Shown: piece after piece, positions 10,820 to 18,305 of the stretch
Numbering within the stretch: the stretch's first letter is position 1
Layout: each line of letters begins with the position of its first letter
Assembly (NCBI RefSeq): GCF_014696625.1
Contig: NZ_JACJQL010000021.1
Span: 46,960 to 110,959, forward strand
Source: Nostoc parmelioides FACHB-3921
GTDB taxonomy: Bacteria; Cyanobacteriota; Cyanobacteriia; Cyanobacteriales; Nostocaceae
Length of the DNA: 64,000 bases
Reading direction: 5' to 3'
Notes under the pieces: model-generated
Database searches by the model: none
What the model saw: only the letters and a program-made list of their open reading frames with translations
Told to the model about the DNA's origin: nothing
Translations under genes and position numbers: made by a program

Positions 10820-11619
10820 CAGCGTTTCTCCAACTGAGCCGACCAGTTTTGCTCAGTTTGGCTACAGCCTTTGAAACAGGAAGGCTTCATTCACCCTTTA
10901 ACATATCAACTATTAAAACCTACGTCCCAGAAATTCTCAGTAGCAGCGTTGTTGAGGAACTTAATCGACTTAATGCAATGGGTGCTAGTCCTGACCACAT
11001 AGCTTACACATTGCGTCTACTAGCAGCAGAACGGTCAGCATCACAGGAAATACACGACAGAGTAGAGTTGGTTTGGACAGGACAGGAGGTTGTTGGTTCC
11101 CAAAGCCGCGATACTAGCGTTGTCGTGCGCGAGTTATTCAGCACGGCCAAAAGTAGCATCCTCATTTCTAGTTTTGCTGTTGACAAAGGGAAAAAAGCAC
11201 AAGCTTTGTTTGGTGTGCTGGCTTCCCGGATGGATGCAAATCCAGAGATAAATGTCAGGATGTTCCTTAATGTGAAGCGATCGCACAACAATAAATTACC
11301 AGAGTCAACGCTTCTCAAAGAGTTTGCAGACACATTCCGTAAAGAGATATGGACGGGACAACGCTTACCAGAAGTGTTTTATGACCCCCGTTCGCTCGCC
11401 CCAGGTACAGGTACAAAAGCCTGTCTTCATGCGAAATGTGTTGTTGTAGATGAAGAACGCCTGCTTGTAACTTCAGCCAACTTTACTGAAGCCGCCCACG
11501 AACGCAATATTGAAGCTGGTGTACTAATTGATGACCCTGTAGCTGCTAAAGGAATGCGATCGCAGTTTGAAACTTTAGTGGCAAAAAATATACTACGTCG
11601 AGTACCGGGAATTCAATGA
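10816..11619 (+). CDS. drmC: DISARM phospholipase D-like protein DrmC
   Basis: PLD-superfamily protein of 267 residues with one clear HKD motif, HAKCVVVD (His205, Lys207, Asp212), followed by LLVTSANFTEAAHERN, typical of PLD nucleases. The N-terminal half is helical and lacks a second strong HKD motif, so activity would need a dimer as in Nuc-type enzymes. DrmC belongs to both DISARM classes; deletion in the Bacillus system was reported to matter little for some phages. It overlaps drmB by 4 bp and is the last intact gene of the operon. A short fragment in another frame overlaps its last 40 bases. Confidence 0.88.
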   Translation: MTAFLQLSRPVLLSLATAFETGRLHSPFNISTIKTYVPEILSSSVVEELNRLNAMGASPDHIAYTLRLLAAERSASQEIHDRVELVWTGQEVVGSQSRDTSVVVRELFSTAKSSILISSFAVDKGKKAQALFGVLASRMDANPEINVRMFLNVKRSHNNKLPESTLLKEFADTFRKEIWTGQRLPEVFYDPRSLAPGTGTKACLHAKCVVVDEERLLVTSANFTEAAHERNIEAGVLIDDPVAAKGMRSQFETLVAKNILRRVPGIQ

Positions 11620-11782
11620 TTTGACTAATTTCGCTGCTAAAGCATATGCGCTGGCAGCTGAATGTGATTGTGAAGCAGGTTGTCCAAGGTGTCTACATTC
11701 AACTGGTTGTCCGCAGCATAATGAAGCACTGCATAAAGACTTGGGTTTGTTTTTGTTAGATGCAATCAGTCAGGCAGTGTAG
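11579..11782 (+). pseudogene. C-terminal remnant of a DUF1998/zinc-binding helicase
   Basis: In the +2 frame relative to drmC, 67 codons are open from 11579 to a TAG at 11780-11782. The reading contains FAAKAYALAAECDCEAG then CPRCLHSTGCP and NEALHKDLGLFLLDA. The pattern CxCxxGCPxCxxxxxCxxxNExLxK is the zinc-binding tail of YprA/DUF1998-type helicases. No start codon with a ribosome site and no helicase body lie upstream, so this looks like the tail of a lost gene. Alternatively a frameshift at the drmC end could append it to DrmC. Confidence 0.6.
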
Positions 11783-12072
11783 AACATTTGCGCCTACTGG
11801 GTTGAATAATTGCATCTTATACCGTATCAGATTTGACCAAGCCCACAAATGCTACTTGATACTGTTCACCCTGAATATTTCATACAGATCTATTTTTGAT
11901 TCTGTAATTGCTACTGCCTGTGTTATCGCATATTCACCTTCCTGTTTCTTATTGTCCGTTAGTGCTTTGGTATTCGACAAGTAAATTAGCAAATCATCGG
12001 CTGATAATAGCTTGGTAATAGTTAAGTGCTATTCTCTCTTCCTTTGTAATCTTTAAAAACAATAGGAAATTT
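11783..12072. other. intergenic, no gene supported
   Basis: AT-rich spacer between the decayed helicase tail and the convergent XRE gene. A short plus-strand open frame (from 11760) has Cys/Ile-rich composition, no ribosome site and no family resemblance. No hairpin followed by a T-run was found. Confidence 0.4.
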
Positions 12073-12300
12073 TCAATCTTGGTATTGTGAAGCATTAGCT
12101 ATGGATTCCTTAACTGCTTGGTCTAATTCCTCAATTGAACATCCATAAAGCTTACATAATGCTGCTGTCTGATCAATTCTTAGTTTTGGTATAGTACGCC
12201 CTTTCTCCCAATTGCGTACAGAAGATTCTCCAACACCAACTTTACTAGCTACATCGACGGTTCTGAGATTTAACCGCTCTCTTAACTGCTTCATATCCAT
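12073..12300 (-). CDS. XRE-family helix-turn-helix regulator
   Basis: Protein of 75 residues that is almost entirely one HTH_3 domain: MKQLRERLNLRTVDVASKVG, then GESSVRNWEKGRTIPKL and a closing helix. The recognition helix is SSVRNWEKG. It faces the gene at 12446 across 145 bp that contain a 15-bp inverted repeat, so it is a natural candidate to regulate itself and its divergent neighbour. No toxin-like partner is seen on its own strand. Confidence 0.85.
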   Translation of the reverse strand: MDMKQLRERLNLRTVDVASKVGVGESSVRNWEKGRTIPKLRIDQTAALCKLYGCSIEELDQAVKESIANASQYQD

Positions 12301-12326
12301 TACAGTAACTTTACCATTTGCATTAC

Positions 12327-12431
12327 CGCAACGGGTTGACGCTTTTAGTTAACACAAGTAGAATTAGTAACAGAAAGCCGCTGCACTCGACTTCCAGGAA
12401 GAATCGCAACGGCTAACGTCAACCCCTTGCG
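12327..12431. promoter_or_regulatory. inverted repeat in the divergent XRE/12446 promoter region
   Basis: CGCAACGGGTTGACG at 12327-12341 and CGTCAACCCCTTGCG at 12417-12431 are inverted copies with one mismatch, 75 bp apart. A partial third copy, CGCAACGGCTAACG, lies near 12405. Paired distant sites around a divergent promoter fit an operator for the XRE protein, possibly with DNA looping. The function is inferred from position only. Confidence 0.5.
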
Positions 12432-12445
12432 AGGTCAATATAATC

Positions 12446-13996
12446 ATGACACAACTGCAAGGAGCGATCGTAGTTTTACCCGACAACCAAGCGATCGCCC
12501 AATTAGAATTAGAGCAATATATCGAAGAACAAGCCGATGCCATTGCTCCTTTTGCAATAACTTACAGCTTCGATTACAACCAATTTAAAAAACCTGAACT
12601 ACAAAGCAAAGCCCGAACAACGTTGGGTAACTTCTTAGGGTTTGTTCGCCAGACCTTTGATGGTTTATTAGAAAGTGGTCGAGCTTTGCAGCATGTCTAT
12701 GACGACTGCATCGCTATGGCCACTGATGGGAAAAAGATTTTTGCAGCATGGCTCGATAGCCCTGACTTTGGGGCATCACGCTACATTGCTAAAGCCTCAA
12801 TGGAAATATACACTTGGTTTGAGAAGCTTCCGAAAAGGTTACAACGCCTTGTGCGCGAGAAAGTACAGAATTGGAGCGTTGCAGCCCTGCGTCAGTTAAC
12901 TCAAATCTCAACTGACTTAGTGAAGGAGCTGGTAGGTACTGGGAAAAAGACAGTAGCACAAATTAAAGCGGCAGCAACCTCAAAACTGCCTACTCCTAAA
13001 GCAAATACTCTTTATAACTCTAAGTCAGTTCTGGTTGTTAGGAAATCAGATTCTATCGCATTATCTAAGCCACAGTTTGCACCGGGAGTGCGGGTTATCG
13101 TGGTCGAGGACAATATGGGTTGTACTGGATGTAGGGGCATCATTATTTCTAAATGGGATAAAACTGACTCAGATTTGTGGTGGGTATTATTAGACCATAC
13201 AGTTTCTATGGGACTAGAAACTAAGCGCCTGTTTGAACCAGAACAGTTACAAGTAGAAGTGTCCACTGCCGAAATTACTCCCAAACAGACAAAGCTTTAC
13301 ACAACTGAAAAACTCTACACTGCGGCTCAACTAGAGCAGAAAATAGCAGAAGCCTTAGCACAACAAAATCAAGAAAAAGCCGAAGAAGAACTGGGGCGGT
13401 TTGTTGAAATTCGAGATGCAGCACTAAAAGCAGCAACTGTAGAACTCCAAGCAGCAAGAGCATATGCCCAAAAAATGGCCCAAGCCAAGGAAGAAGTAGC
13501 TAAAAAGCTAATTGAAACAGAACGCGAACTAGGGAAAGTGCGGTCACTCCAAACAGAAAAGGCACAATTGGAACAACGAGTAGCCCAATTAGAAAAAGCT
13601 CTCGAAGATGCTAACAAAAACAGATGGAGCAATACATTCAATAGCCAAGCTGCTAAAGTAGTGAACTCGGAGTTGGAGAAAACTATTACACCTTTAATGT
13701 CGGAAGTTGAGCATTTAAATAATGTACTCTTATTACGAGAAGAAGAACTAGCCAAACTTCAAGTTTTTAATACCAAACAACAGGAAGAAATAACGCAATT
13801 ACGCCAATTATTACCTTTGCCTAACATCGAAACCCAAGAATCAACAATTATTGCTGAATTTGGGCATATAGGAGAGCAGTTTGGTTGGGCTGGTTGGAGT
13901 CGTCAAGGTTATCTAGCAGTCAATGGAATTTTACATACAGGGATAAATGCTATTGCGGCTTTTGTCTTTGATTTGACTAATTCCCAACGTCATTAA
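12446..13996 (+). CDS. coiled-coil protein of unknown function
   Basis: Protein of 516 residues; family not recognised. The N-terminal 160 residues are helical and acidic. A central part (about 200-275) contains GVRVIVVEDNMGCTGCRG, with a CxxC, and WWVLLDHT, resembling a small beta barrel. Residues about 290-440 form a long Glu/Gln/Lys/Ala-rich coiled coil. The C-terminus (AEFGHIGEQFGWAGWSRQGY) is aromatic and Gly-rich. No membrane segment or signal peptide. It is transcribed divergently from the XRE gene. It could be structural, or a DNA- or partition-related protein of an accessory element; nothing in the sequence decides. Confidence 0.7.
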   Translation: MTQLQGAIVVLPDNQAIAQLELEQYIEEQADAIAPFAITYSFDYNQFKKPELQSKARTTLGNFLGFVRQTFDGLLESGRALQHVYDDCIAMATDGKKIFAAWLDSPDFGASRYIAKASMEIYTWFEKLPKRLQRLVREKVQNWSVAALRQLTQISTDLVKELVGTGKKTVAQIKAAATSKLPTPKANTLYNSKSVLVVRKSDSIALSKPQFAPGVRVIVVEDNMGCTGCRGIIISKWDKTDSDLWWVLLDHTVSMGLETKRLFEPEQLQVEVSTAEITPKQTKLYTTEKLYTAAQLEQKIAEALAQQNQEKAEEELGRFVEIRDAALKAATVELQAARAYAQKMAQAKEEVAKKLIETERELGKVRSLQTEKAQLEQRVAQLEKALEDANKNRWSNTFNSQAAKVVNSELEKTITPLMSEVEHLNNVLLLREEELAKLQVFNTKQQEEITQLRQLLPLPNIETQESTIIAEFGHIGEQFGWAGWSRQGYLAVNGILHTGINAIAAFVFDLTNSQRH

Positions 13997-14032
13997 TAAC
14001 AACAAATCACATTTTAGAGTTACGCCTAACAA

Positions 14033-14106
14033 ATTACAGCTAGCTTCACATAATTGCTATGCAGAGAATACACAAAATGTATCTCTGTCCCTTGAGTTGC
14101 TGTAAT
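14033..14106 (+). other. nested stem-loop upstream of the 14130 gene
   Basis: Outer arms ATTACAGC (14033-14040) and GCTGTAAT (14099-14106) enclose an inner hairpin CAGAGA-TACA / TGTA-TCTCTG (14062-14087, one bulged base). The structure ends 23 bp before the ATG at 14130, so it would lie in the leader of that gene. It could be a leader control element or a bidirectional terminator remnant; there is no T-run. Confidence 0.45.
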
Positions 14107-14129
14107 TGCATTTAGGTGAGGGATCATTT

Positions 14130-14717
14130 ATGAAAAACTATGAAATGCTCAAGAGTTTACCCAAAGAAAGGTTAGAAGCCAGACAATTTCTACGCCACTG
14201 TTTCGGTATTGCCGAACTCAGTTCTGGAGAACTTCTTGAAGAAGAAACAGATTCGCAATATCGAAAAAAATGCATCACTGTACTATGTGCAGTCTTAGGT
14301 GTACAAAGACCAACAGTTCGTAAGTGGGGAAGCGATCTCAACTTTGACGGAATACCTAACTATTGTAAATTTACACTTGCTTACATTCACGCCGCCGAAA
14401 TCGTACCAAACCAGCTAAATAGCATCTTGACAGGAGAATACAATGCACCGGAAGTAGATGCTCAAACCTTTCTAGAAAAAATACTCCTTGAAGGGTTAAC
14501 TGAAAAACAAATACTGCAAACTGTTTCCCACGCCAATTTTCGCGCAACTTGTGTCAAAACTCTCACGCAAGTATTACATATTGGCACCAAGTCAGTCCAA
14601 GATTGGGGTCAAGATATGTCGTTTCACAAAATGCCCAAAATTCACAAGCACACCTTGGGCTATGCTTTGGCTGCTATCTCTAAATCATCAAAAGCTTGGA
14701 ACAAACAAGCAGCCTGA
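14130..14717 (+). CDS. unknown protein made of two tandem copies of one domain
   Basis: Protein of 195 residues from the ATG at 14130. A TTG 24 bp upstream is also in frame, but the ATG has a GGTGAGGGA purine stretch about 10 bp upstream. The chain is an internal duplication of about 75 residues. RKKCITVLCAVLGV/TVRKWGSDLNF/IPNYCKFTLAYIHAA in the first half aligns with RATCVKTLTQVLHI/SVQDWGQDMSF/MPKIHKHTLGYALAA in the second. The TVRKWG and SVQDWG segments resemble helix-turn-helix recognition helices, so DNA binding is possible. The family is not recognised. The IscB element lies immediately downstream. Confidence 0.75.
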   Translation: MKNYEMLKSLPKERLEARQFLRHCFGIAELSSGELLEEETDSQYRKKCITVLCAVLGVQRPTVRKWGSDLNFDGIPNYCKFTLAYIHAAEIVPNQLNSILTGEYNAPEVDAQTFLEKILLEGLTEKQILQTVSHANFRATCVKTLTQVLHIGTKSVQDWGQDMSFHKMPKIHKHTLGYALAAISKSSKAWNKQAA

Positions 14718-14741
14718 ATTATTAGCAGTGACCGAAATAGG

Positions 14742-14996
14742 TAAGTCAACGACCTAACCGTTGAGTGCAAACCCCTATAAGGCAAGGGCTTGCAGTTAAC
14801 TCTAGTTGACCAGTTCAAGTCCATTAAAGGGCTACGTTTACGACAAGCGTTTAAGAACTCACCTTGGGGTGCGTGCCAGCCCCAGGCTCTGAAACCAGAT
14901 TGTTAAAAGTCCGAGGAGGTTTAGGACCGTGCAATTTGGATAGTTACCGATCGTAAACATGAACGAGGCAAACTTTACCCGTAAGGAGATGCAGAA
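14742..14996 (+). ncRNA. omega RNA (HEARO RNA) of the IscB element
   Basis: The 255 bases directly before iscB fold into several stems: TCAACG/CGTTGA (14746-14751 with 14759-14764), TGCAA/TTGCA (14766-14770 with 14790-14794, with CCC/GGG inside), CCTTGGGG/CCCCAGG (14862-14869 with 14880-14886) and GTCC/GGAC near 14910-14928. This is the position and kind of structure of the HEARO RNA that guides IscB. The 3' end runs into the iscB ribosome site (AAGGAG, 14983-14988). In characterised systems the guide of about 16 nt lies at the RNA 5' end, here roughly 14726-14741. The exact 5' end cannot be fixed by eye. Confidence 0.8.
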
Positions 14997-16274
14997 ATGC
15001 AAACCAATTATGTTTTTCTTGTTGACACCAATAAACAACCATTAAACCCAATTCATCCCGCAAGAGCGCGAGAGTTACTTAACAAAAATAAAGCAGCAAT
15101 TTACCGACAATTTCCTTTCACTCTTGTGCTGCACAAGGCAATTGATAACCCAGTTGTTCGACTACTTACTCTTAAGCTTGACCCTGGTAGCAAAACTACA
15201 GGGATAGCATTATTAGATGGGGAGAATGTTATTTGGGCAGCAGAACTACAACATAGGGGCTGGTCCATCAAGGACGCACTTAACAGCCGCCGCTCGTTAC
15301 GTAGATCCCGTCGTAGCCGCAAAACTCGTTACCGTATGGCTCGTTTTGATAACCGTAAGCGACCAGAAGGGTGGCTACCTCCTTCGTTGATGCATCGTGT
15401 TCTCACAGTTGAAACTTGGGTAAAACGGCTTTGTCGCTACGCACCCATCGCTCAAACTGTTATGGAATTAGTCAAATTCGACACGCAAAAAATGCAAAAC
15501 CCAGAGATTGATGGCATCGAATATCAGCAAGGACAACTCGCTGGTTACGAAGTCCGACAATATCTTCTAGAAAAGTGGGGGCGTAAATGTGTTTACTGTG
15601 ACAAAGAAGGCGTGCCACTTCAAATTGAACATATTCATCCAAAATCCAAAGGTGGTAGCAATCGTGTCAGCAATTTAGCTCTTAGCTGTAAACGATGCAA
15701 TCTTAAAAAAGGGACACAACTTGTTGATGAGTTTTTGAAAAAAGATGCAAAAAGATTAGAGAAAATTAAACAACAAGCCAAAAAACCATTAAAAGATGCT
15801 GCCGCTGTTAATGCGACTCGTTGGACACTTTTTCATACCCTAAAAGGTATTTTGCCAACAACAACAGGAACAGGTGCTCAAACAAAGTACAATCGAACTC
15901 TTTTTCAACTAGAAAAGCAACACTGGATTGACGCGGCTTGTATTGGCGACATTAAAGCAATTAAGTTGCTAACATTGCAGCCACTACTAATTAAAGCGAA
16001 TGGTTGGGGAACCAGACAAATGGCTGGTACAAACAAGTATGGCTTTCCTATCCGTCATCGTACTCGTCAATCGCTTCATTTTGGCTTCCAGACTGGCGAT
16101 ATAGTTAAAGCTGTTGTGCTTTCAGGGAAGAAAGTGGGTCAGTACGTTGGTCGCGTATTATGTCGCGCCAGAGGCAGTTTTGACATCGTTACCAAGACCG
16201 GAAGAGTTGGAGACATCAATCATAGGTTTTGCAAACCCATTCACAAGAAGGACGGATATTCGTATGCTTTTTAA
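14997..16274 (+). CDS. iscB: IscB RNA-guided nuclease (OMEGA system)
   Basis: IscB of 425 residues, normal family length, apparently intact. The N-terminal PLMP domain spans about 6-46 (HPARARELLNK). RuvC-I is KLDPGSKTTGI with Asp62, and an Arg-rich bridge helix spans about 97-120. RuvC-II is MELVKFD with Glu157. The HNH domain has CVYC (198-201), EHIHP (Glu211, His212) and CKRC (231-234). RuvC-III is KQHWIDAA with His309 and Asp312. All catalytic residues of both nuclease centres are present. IscB is the ancestor of Cas9 and cuts DNA matching its omega RNA guide, which helps IS200/IS605-like elements persist. No TnpA transposase is nearby, so this copy would be non-autonomous. The start is preceded by AAGGAG 8 bp upstream. 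Confidence 0.95.
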   Translation: MQTNYVFLVDTNKQPLNPIHPARARELLNKNKAAIYRQFPFTLVLHKAIDNPVVRLLTLKLDPGSKTTGIALLDGENVIWAAELQHRGWSIKDALNSRRSLRRSRRSRKTRYRMARFDNRKRPEGWLPPSLMHRVLTVETWVKRLCRYAPIAQTVMELVKFDTQKMQNPEIDGIEYQQGQLAGYEVRQYLLEKWGRKCVYCDKEGVPLQIEHIHPKSKGGSNRVSNLALSCKRCNLKKGTQLVDEFLKKDAKRLEKIKQQAKKPLKDAAAVNATRWTLFHTLKGILPTTTGTGAQTKYNRTLFQLEKQHWIDAACIGDIKAIKLLTLQPLLIKANGWGTRQMAGTNKYGFPIRHRTRQSLHFGFQTGDIVKAVVLSGKKVGQYVGRVLCRARGSFDIVTKTGRVGDINHRFCKPIHKKDGYSYAF

Positions 16275-16355
16275 GAGAAATCTTAGGCAGTTAAAATTGC
16301 CGACGAGCTTCACCCCCATTTCTCAAGGCAGAGGCACCCGGCCTTTAATTTGTGG

Positions 16356-16393
16356 TGGTCTTTTAAGACCAACGAGCTTTTAAGACCAACGAA
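16356..16393 (+). repeat. tandem repeat and hairpin at the probable right end of the IscB element
   Basis: CTTTTAAGACCAACGAG (16360-16376) is followed at once by CTTTTAAGACCAACGAA (16377-16393), a 17-bp tandem copy with one mismatch. The first copy overlaps a hairpin TGGTCTT-TT-AAGACCA (16356-16371). Subterminal hairpins are recognised by single-strand transposases of the IS200/IS605 family, so this may be the element's right end; it could also terminate iscB transcription. Confidence 0.5.
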
Positions 16394-16416
16394 ATTAATG
16401 CAAAGAGAATTTTATC

Positions 16417-17373
16417 ATGCCAGGAACTATCACATCAATCTCTTATCTCCAAAAACATCAATTAGATCCAAATCCAACCGCACATATCGAAACCAGCAGT
16501 CTGGAATATTTGCACGCTGCTTTCCTACTCTACGAATATAAAACCACCTACAGCAAGAAAGAATACCGAACCTTGCTCGATACATACGGTTGGGACAAAG
16601 GAAGTTCTGAGGAAAAACGAGCGATCAAAATAGCCGAAAACTTCCAAGAATTTTTAACTTGTCCTCAACACCTAGCCGCAATTCCAGTAACAATACTTCT
16701 CAGACTGTGTTCTCCTCAATACAAGCCAGTTATCAGTCAGCTACAAGATTATCCAATTGGGGGATTGACCTGCAAACTGGTACTGGAGTTAATCGAAGAG
16801 AGGAAAGTCCTTCTTAAAGCTCAAAAACAGGAACAACAAAAGCAGATATCAATCTGGCGCAGAACTCCAAAAGGCGTTCGCCCTTGGCGTTGGCGAAGCC
16901 ATCGCTACTGTCAATTCCCTCCTCAGTGGGAAGAAGACCACCAAACAGGGGTACTCACACAGGAATTAATTGATGGGTATGGGCTACTCCCTCAGCAAAT
17001 TCTCCGCGAAGCGATCGCAGACTATCACGCCAAAATTAAATCCCAAGAAAAAGAGCAGCCGCAGGAAGAGACTGCTGAATCTGAAGTGGTTGAGTCGAGT
17101 ATGCTTCCACAATTAGAAACACCCCCAACAGAGAGAGAAAAAGCTCTAGAAGTTAATCCCAGACTAAAACAAAACGAACAAACCAGCACTAGTAACGCTA
17201 CAGAACAGCAGCCAGTTGGAGAAGAAGTATTAATACTGGCAGAAAAACTCAAATCAGCTACCAGTTATTATCAAATTAGAAGTGCTATATATAGGCATCT
17301 TGCTGTTAAAGATGAAGCTTGGAAGCAGCTTACCTCAGAAGAACAAGAAAGACTCAACTGCGTAACTACGTAA
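16417..17373 (+). CDS. hypothetical protein with in-frame repeat insertion
   Basis: Protein of 318 residues, family not recognised. The N-terminal 140 residues are globular and helical. The segment near residues 150-165 (TPKGVRPWRWRSHRY) is encoded by a Nostoc-type short repeat (16870-16907, with GGCGTTCGCC and TTGGCGTTGGCGAAGCC) and looks like an in-frame insertion. A Gln/Glu-rich disordered linker (about 205-265) leads to a small C-terminal domain (ILAEKLKSATSYYQIRSAIY). ATG start without a strong ribosome site. It lies 143 bp after iscB. Confidence 0.65.
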   Translation: MPGTITSISYLQKHQLDPNPTAHIETSSLEYLHAAFLLYEYKTTYSKKEYRTLLDTYGWDKGSSEEKRAIKIAENFQEFLTCPQHLAAIPVTILLRLCSPQYKPVISQLQDYPIGGLTCKLVLELIEERKVLLKAQKQEQQKQISIWRRTPKGVRPWRWRSHRYCQFPPQWEEDHQTGVLTQELIDGYGLLPQQILREAIADYHAKIKSQEKEQPQEETAESEVVESSMLPQLETPPTEREKALEVNPRLKQNEQTSTSNATEQQPVGEEVLILAEKLKSATSYYQIRSAIYRHLAVKDEAWKQLTSEEQERLNCVTT

Positions 17374-17428
17374 ACTACCACACTCAGCTAACGCCTCAGT
17401 TTTCAAAATAATCCTAAAAAAAGCATAA

Positions 17429-17761
17429 ATGGAATTGTCAGGAAAAATACCCTCAATTCCTTGCTGCTACATGATTGAGCTATCTCGTCCACTTGGAAAT
17501 GAGAAACATCAAGCTCGTTATTACTTAGGTTCATGTGCGAACCTCAAGAAAAGATTTCAGCAGCATCTACAAGGATCTGGAGCAGCATTTACTCGTGCTG
17601 CGATAGAACGCGGCATCGACTTCAAAATTGTTTACGTATGGAAGACCTCAAGTAAACAAGAAGCCCGTCAGCTTGAAATTAAACTTAAGCGATATAAAAA
17701 CCACGCACAATTATTAAGGAGAGTGCAAAATGCCAAACCGAATTCGACAAAAACTAGGTAG
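17429..17761 (+). CDS. GIY-YIG nuclease-domain protein
   Basis: Protein of 110 residues, essentially a lone GIY-YIG domain. CYMIELS replaces GIY and YYLGSC (Tyr31-Gly34) replaces YIG, with Arg42 (KKRFQQH), catalytic Glu83 (QLEIKLKRY) and Asn91 in the expected order. It resembles the stand-alone UvrC-N-like GIY-YIG proteins common in cyanobacteria. The substrate is unknown; it could be a homing or repair-related nuclease. A second small frame starts inside its last 32 bases. Confidence 0.85.
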   Translation: MELSGKIPSIPCCYMIELSRPLGNEKHQARYYLGSCANLKKRFQQHLQGSGAAFTRAAIERGIDFKIVYVWKTSSKQEARQLEIKLKRYKNHAQLLRRVQNAKPNSTKTR

Positions 17762-18035
17762 ATACCATTTGAAACGTAAGTTACGTGGAAAAGTTTTGCT
17801 ATCAAAGGTTACAAGCTTTAGTTGCTATCAACAAAACCATCAAGAAAAAACCTGTACAACTGCAAGGAAATTCATTCGCAATAACAATATTCAACCACCA
17901 TGCGTTATCACGGTACTCAAGATATCGGGTAGTGAGGAAAAATTTTTCTTGTCAAACAATGGATTATTTAGCTATAAATATGCTATTGAAAATCACAAAT
18001 TATTCTCACCAGAAATAGCTTCTGTTGCTAGTTAA
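17730..18035 (+). CDS. small hypothetical protein overlapping the GIY-YIG gene
   Basis: Frame of 101 residues starting at an ATG preceded by GGAGAGTGCAAA, a good ribosome site inside the GIY-YIG 3' end (32-bp overlap). The N-terminus is basic (KLGRYHLKRKLRGK); the C-terminal part (VITVLKISGSEEKFFLSNNG) reads like a real small beta-rich domain. A competing frame at 17785-18018 is less protein-like. Family not recognised. Confidence 0.5.
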   Translation: MPNRIRQKLGRYHLKRKLRGKVLLSKVTSFSCYQQNHQEKTCTTARKFIRNNNIQPPCVITVLKISGSEEKFFLSNNGLFSYKYAIENHKLFSPEIASVAS

Positions 18036-18059
18036 ATCAACTATAATTTGAATCTATTA

Positions 18060-18083
18060 CAGCCTGCTATACCTGGCAGGCTG
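18060..18083 (+). terminator. hairpin between convergent transcription units
   Basis: CAGCCTGC (18060-18067) pairs with GCAGGCTG (18076-18083) around an 8-base loop. It lies 25 bp after the 17730 frame and upstream of the convergent ABC gene end. No uninterrupted T-run follows, so termination is only a possibility. Confidence 0.4.
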
Positions 18084-18305
18084 TACGAATGCACGGTTTT
18101 TATGAAACTTTTACTGGATAAGGATATCGATCAAAAAATAGGCTAAATTATAAAATGCAAAAACTATTGCTATTAAAGGATTGTTGTACTTTAGATACGT
18201 TTGCCCCGATCTGGCTGGCTAAAAACGAATAGGACTTACTTGGCCCAGTTTATGAATTTAGTGCTTATTCTATTTGTTATAAATAGACAACAAAAAACTT
18301 TACAT

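Noticed and set aside
11760..11984. 74-codon plus-strand frame after the helicase relic
   Set aside because: No ribosome site, Cys/Ile-rich AT-driven composition and no family resemblance; it starts inside the relic in another frame.
17785..18018. 77-codon frame overlapping the 17730 gene
   Set aside because: Competes with the 17730 frame, which has the better ribosome site and more protein-like C-terminus.
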